DNA from: a virus
Strand: one strand, 5' to 3'
IMG/VR virus record: IMGVR_UViG_3300020463_000077
Location: 1 to 31,817 of that record
Length of the DNA stretch: 31,817 bases
Shown here: one piece after another, positions 30,234 to 31,817 of the stretch
Layout of the letters: every line of letters begins with the position of its first letter
Numbering within the stretch: the first letter of the stretch is position 1
Made by a program: the position numbers and the translations under genes
The notes under the pieces: model-generated
Database searches by the model: none
Seen by the model: only the letters and a program-made list of their open reading frames with translations
Told to the model about the DNA's origin: nothing

Positions 30234-30267
30234 ACAGGTTGATTTTCGAGTCAACCTGTACTATATA
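30234..30267 (+). promoter_or_regulatory. Sigma70-like promoter TTGATT-17-TATATA with perfect dyad
   Basis: The -35 is at 30239-30244 and the -10 at 30262-30267. A perfect 9-bp inverted repeat, ACAGGTTGA (30234-30242) and TCAACCTGT (30251-30259), straddles the -35, and TACTATATAGTA (12-bp palindrome) covers the -10. Layout matches the promoter at 25637. AAAGGAA precedes ATG 30300. Confidence 0.8.
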
Positions 30268-30299
30268 GTAATATATGTAAGAAAGAAAAGGAACCTTTA

Positions 30300-30740
30300 A
30301 TGAACAAATCTATCTTAATAACAATGGCACTTACCTTCTTAGGTACAATATTTCTTCAAGCCGCACAAGCTGAAGATATGACAATTGACATGTTAAACAA
30401 AAGAGATGACGGAGCAAAAATGGTTTACAGTGTAGACGTTGCTCGTATTGATGTAGGTGATACAATCACTTGGAACCCAAAATCAAAAGGACATAATGTA
30501 CATTTTATTGCAGGTCCAGATGGTTGGGACATTCCAAAGAAATCAAAAAATAACAAAGAAGTTGCTATTACATTTGATACACCAGGTGTATACTTGTACC
30601 AATGCACACCACATGCAAGTATGGGTATGATTGCTATGGTAGTTGTAGGTGATGATACATCTAACCTCGATGCTATTGCAGGTTACAAAGCAAGAGGCAA
30701 ATCAAAAAAGAAACTTAAAGTACTACTAGAAGACTTCTAA
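30300..30740 (+). CDS. Pseudoazurin-like periplasmic blue copper protein
   Basis: Pseudoazurins carry electrons in the periplasm, typically to copper nitrite reductase or nitrous oxide reductase and in some bacteria toward oxidases. The 146-residue protein has a signal peptide cleaved after AQA (residue 24), then DMTIDMLNKRDDGAKMVYS as in the family. The type 1 copper ligands are H65 in KGHNVHF, and C102, H105 and M110 in YQCTPHASMGM. All ligands are intact. It is the first gene of an operon with DoxX, behind a promoter with an operator-like dyad. Plastocyanin is known in cyanophages; a pseudoazurin in a phage is unusual. Confidence 0.9.
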   Translation: MNKSILITMALTFLGTIFLQAAQAEDMTIDMLNKRDDGAKMVYSVDVARIDVGDTITWNPKSKGHNVHFIAGPDGWDIPKKSKNNKEVAITFDTPGVYLYQCTPHASMGMIAMVVVGDDTSNLDAIAGYKARGKSKKKLKVLLEDF

Positions 30741-31150
30741 TGGTTAATAGTATTGTAAGTAGAATACCTGAGTTTTGTTTGAGCCACTGGCTACTGCGAA
30801 TCCCGCTAGCTATTGTGTTCATACAACAGGGTCTGAGCAAATTTCCAGTCACTGTTGAAGGGGCTGAAAGTTTTGATCTTCCATTCATAGTATGGTGGTT
30901 CGCATCATATGGAGAAGTAGGCGCAGGTGTAGGTTTACTAGTTGCTGGTTTATTAGCTGGTTGGGCATGGGGTCGTGACTATGGTGATATGCTAACACGT
31001 TTTTGTGGTATTACAATTTGTAGTATTATGACAGGTGTTATATGGGTAGGAGAACCAGCCAGTTTAATGGATGTAATTTTATATGATAATCTACATGTAC
31101 TGTTATGGGTAGGTGGATTATTTTTTGCACTAAGGGGAAATCGAACATGA
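30740..31150 (+). CDS. DoxX-family membrane protein
   Basis: The 136-residue protein has four hydrophobic helices (for example LLRIPLAIVFIQQGLSKF near residues 18-35, ASYGEVGAGVGLLVAGLL near 55-72) in the pattern of DoxX/quinol-oxidase-associated proteins. These are inner-membrane proteins linked to quinone or thiol metabolism. It overlaps the pseudoazurin stop (TAATG), so both are made together, suggesting a shared role in membrane electron transfer or redox balance. Confidence 0.8.
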   Translation: MVNSIVSRIPEFCLSHWLLRIPLAIVFIQQGLSKFPVTVEGAESFDLPFIVWWFASYGEVGAGVGLLVAGLLAGWAWGRDYGDMLTRFCGITICSIMTGVIWVGEPASLMDVILYDNLHVLLWVGGLFFALRGNRT

Positions 31151-31317
31151 GTGAAAACTATTGTACAACAAAAGGACTAGGCTGGGCTACTTTAATACTA
31201 GTAGGCTTTATTTTATTTGTGCCAATGGGCATGACCTATGCAAGTGTAGGACATGATGACTATGCACGTTATTGTAAAATGACTCCTATACTACCTTGTT
31301 TTGGAGTAGGCGAATGA
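31147..31317 (+). CDS. Small single-span membrane protein, 56 residues
   Basis: ATG 31147 (ATGA overlap with the DoxX stop) is preferred to an earlier in-frame ATG at 31105. The product has a helix at about residues 12-30 (WATLILVGFILFVPMGMTYA) and a tail with two cysteines (YARYCKMTPILPCFGVGE). No family is recognised; its position suggests a partner of DoxX. Confidence 0.65.
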   Translation: MSENYCTTKGLGWATLILVGFILFVPMGMTYASVGHDDYARYCKMTPILPCFGVGE

Positions 31318-31502
31318 CTTACACAATATTACACCAAACTACAGGAATTGCTTCTGAAATGTTTTTCGATTCAGATGAACAACGGAAGCAATGGCTAAAG
31401 AACAGCGAAGGCTGGGTATGCTTAGGGCCATTAGAATACAACTTGCCAACTCGTCACGTTAGAATGCAAAACAAAGAGGAGTTTGCTGGATGGGGGAGTT
31501 AG
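31314..31502 (+). CDS. Hypothetical protein, 62 residues
   Basis: It starts at the ATGA overlap (31314). The product begins MTYTILHQTTGIASEMFFDS and has an aromatic, charged middle (EQRKQWLKNSEGWVCLGPLE) without a membrane segment. The last 13 bases overlap the next gene. No family is recognised. Confidence 0.6.
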   Translation: MTYTILHQTTGIASEMFFDSDEQRKQWLKNSEGWVCLGPLEYNLPTRHVRMQNKEEFAGWGS

Positions 31503-31708
31503 ACGTAAGGCAAGCCGCACAAGAAGAAGCAGAACGTACATTTGAAATGTTTATGGTATGGACCAAACGAACATGTCTTGCGTTTGGTTTATTTGGTGCA
31601 GTTGTTGTTGTAGGTTGTAACAGTGGAGTTGAAACTGGGCCTAATGCAACTGGTTCTAAATATAACGGCGAGCAGTATGCTCCTATGAACTTGAATGTAA
31701 AGAAATGA
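31490..31708 (+). CDS. Small membrane protein resembling aa3-type oxidase subunit IV
   Basis: The 72-residue product starts MGELDVRQAAQEEAERTFEM, then FMVWTKRTCLAFGLFGAVVV leads into one transmembrane helix. An acidic start, a TF-x-x-F motif, TK and one helix is the pattern of the short bacterial cytochrome c oxidase subunit IV of alphaproteobacteria. The polar C-terminal tail after VGCNSG is not typical. The call is tentative but fits the respiratory theme of this operon. Confidence 0.4.
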   Translation: MGELDVRQAAQEEAERTFEMFMVWTKRTCLAFGLFGAVVVVGCNSGVETGPNATGSKYNGEQYAPMNLNVKK

Positions 31709-31803
31709 ATCCACAAAAGCGAACAGTTTACCTAATGCTTGGTATCTGTTTGCTTTTACATTTTATAGTTATACCTATATGGATGTGGAGTTTGGGATTA
31801 TGA
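31705..31803 (+). CDS. Tiny membrane protein, 32 residues
   Basis: It overlaps the upstream stop (ATGA) and the next start (ATGA). The product is MNPQKRTVYLMLGICLLLHF and a further hydrophobic stretch ending WMWSLGL, almost entirely one transmembrane helix. Such peptides often stabilise membrane complexes. No family is recognised. Confidence 0.55.
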   Translation: MNPQKRTVYLMLGICLLLHFIVIPIWMWSLGL

Positions 31804-31817
31804 TAGAAGCAATAATA
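31800..31817 (+). CDS. Start of a further gene (open at window end)
   Basis: ATG 31800 overlaps the preceding stop (ATGA) and reads MIEAII before the window ends. Nothing can be said about the product. Confidence 0.4.

Noticed and set aside
1-31817. CRISPR arrays, insertion sequences, tRNA genes or an integrase
   Set aside because: No regularly spaced repeats, transposase-like genes, terminal inverted repeats or cloverleaf structures could be found by reading both strands.

Overview
The window is a piece of a T4-like tailed phage (myovirus) genome. It is AT-rich, and every convincing gene lies on the + strand in tightly packed, usually overlapping (TAATG or ATGA) operons. It is open at both ends: it starts inside a DnaB/gp41-type replicative helicase and stops a few codons into a gene. 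The host looks like a marine alphaproteobacterium, possibly of the SAR11 type. The ribosomal protein bS21 resembles the alphaproteobacterial form, the copper protein is a pseudoazurin, and the gene mix resembles pelagibacter myophages and cyanophages. That host call is an inference from recalled families, not from a search.

Layout. 1-1508 holds the helicase end and a GNAT-like protein. 1477-4350 holds small ORFs, a pol-beta-like nucleotidyltransferase, a KxDG ligase-like protein and a kinase-like protein. 4355-9877 holds virion or unknown late genes. 9908-11691 holds a PD-(D/E)XK exonuclease, a fibre-like protein and a hypothetical. 11755-15795 is a nucleotide block: class Ia ribonucleotide reductase (NrdA, NrdB), glutaredoxin and an Sm-like protein. 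15804-18667 is a PAAR spike tip and a large fibre protein. 18815-20729 is small early-type genes behind sigma70-like promoters. 20755-24435 holds a SleB-like lysin, a P-loop kinase, a nuclease homologue with altered catalytic residues and a large membrane coiled-coil protein. 24445-25632 holds translation initiation factor IF-3 and ribosomal protein bS21. 25633-26127 is a GC-richer, structured, probably non-coding region. 26128-29425 holds Hsp20, ClpS, GMP reductase and others. 29611-30214 is a chain of five microproteins. 30300 to the end is a pseudoazurin, DoxX and small membrane protein operon.

Two promoter classes are visible. T4-type late promoters (NATAAATA and near variants) sit between genes and often reuse the upstream stop codon. 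Sigma70-like promoters have a TTGACA-type -35, exactly 17 bp and a TATATT-type -10. At five late promoters the ATG lies exactly where T4 geometry places +1, and none of these genes has a usable Shine-Dalgarno sequence, so they look leaderless. Two further genes have no ATG/GTG/TTG start but a well-placed ATT overlapping the upstream stop. Because the phage also carries IF-3 and bS21, which govern start-site choice on the 30S subunit, the most interesting hypothesis is that it reprograms host translation initiation in favour of its own unusual mRNAs.

A second theme is enzymes whose N-termini resemble the T4 capsid-targeting sequence with a prohead-protease (L/I)xE site, suggesting they are packaged and injected. 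A third is a respiratory-looking electron-transfer operon at the right end.
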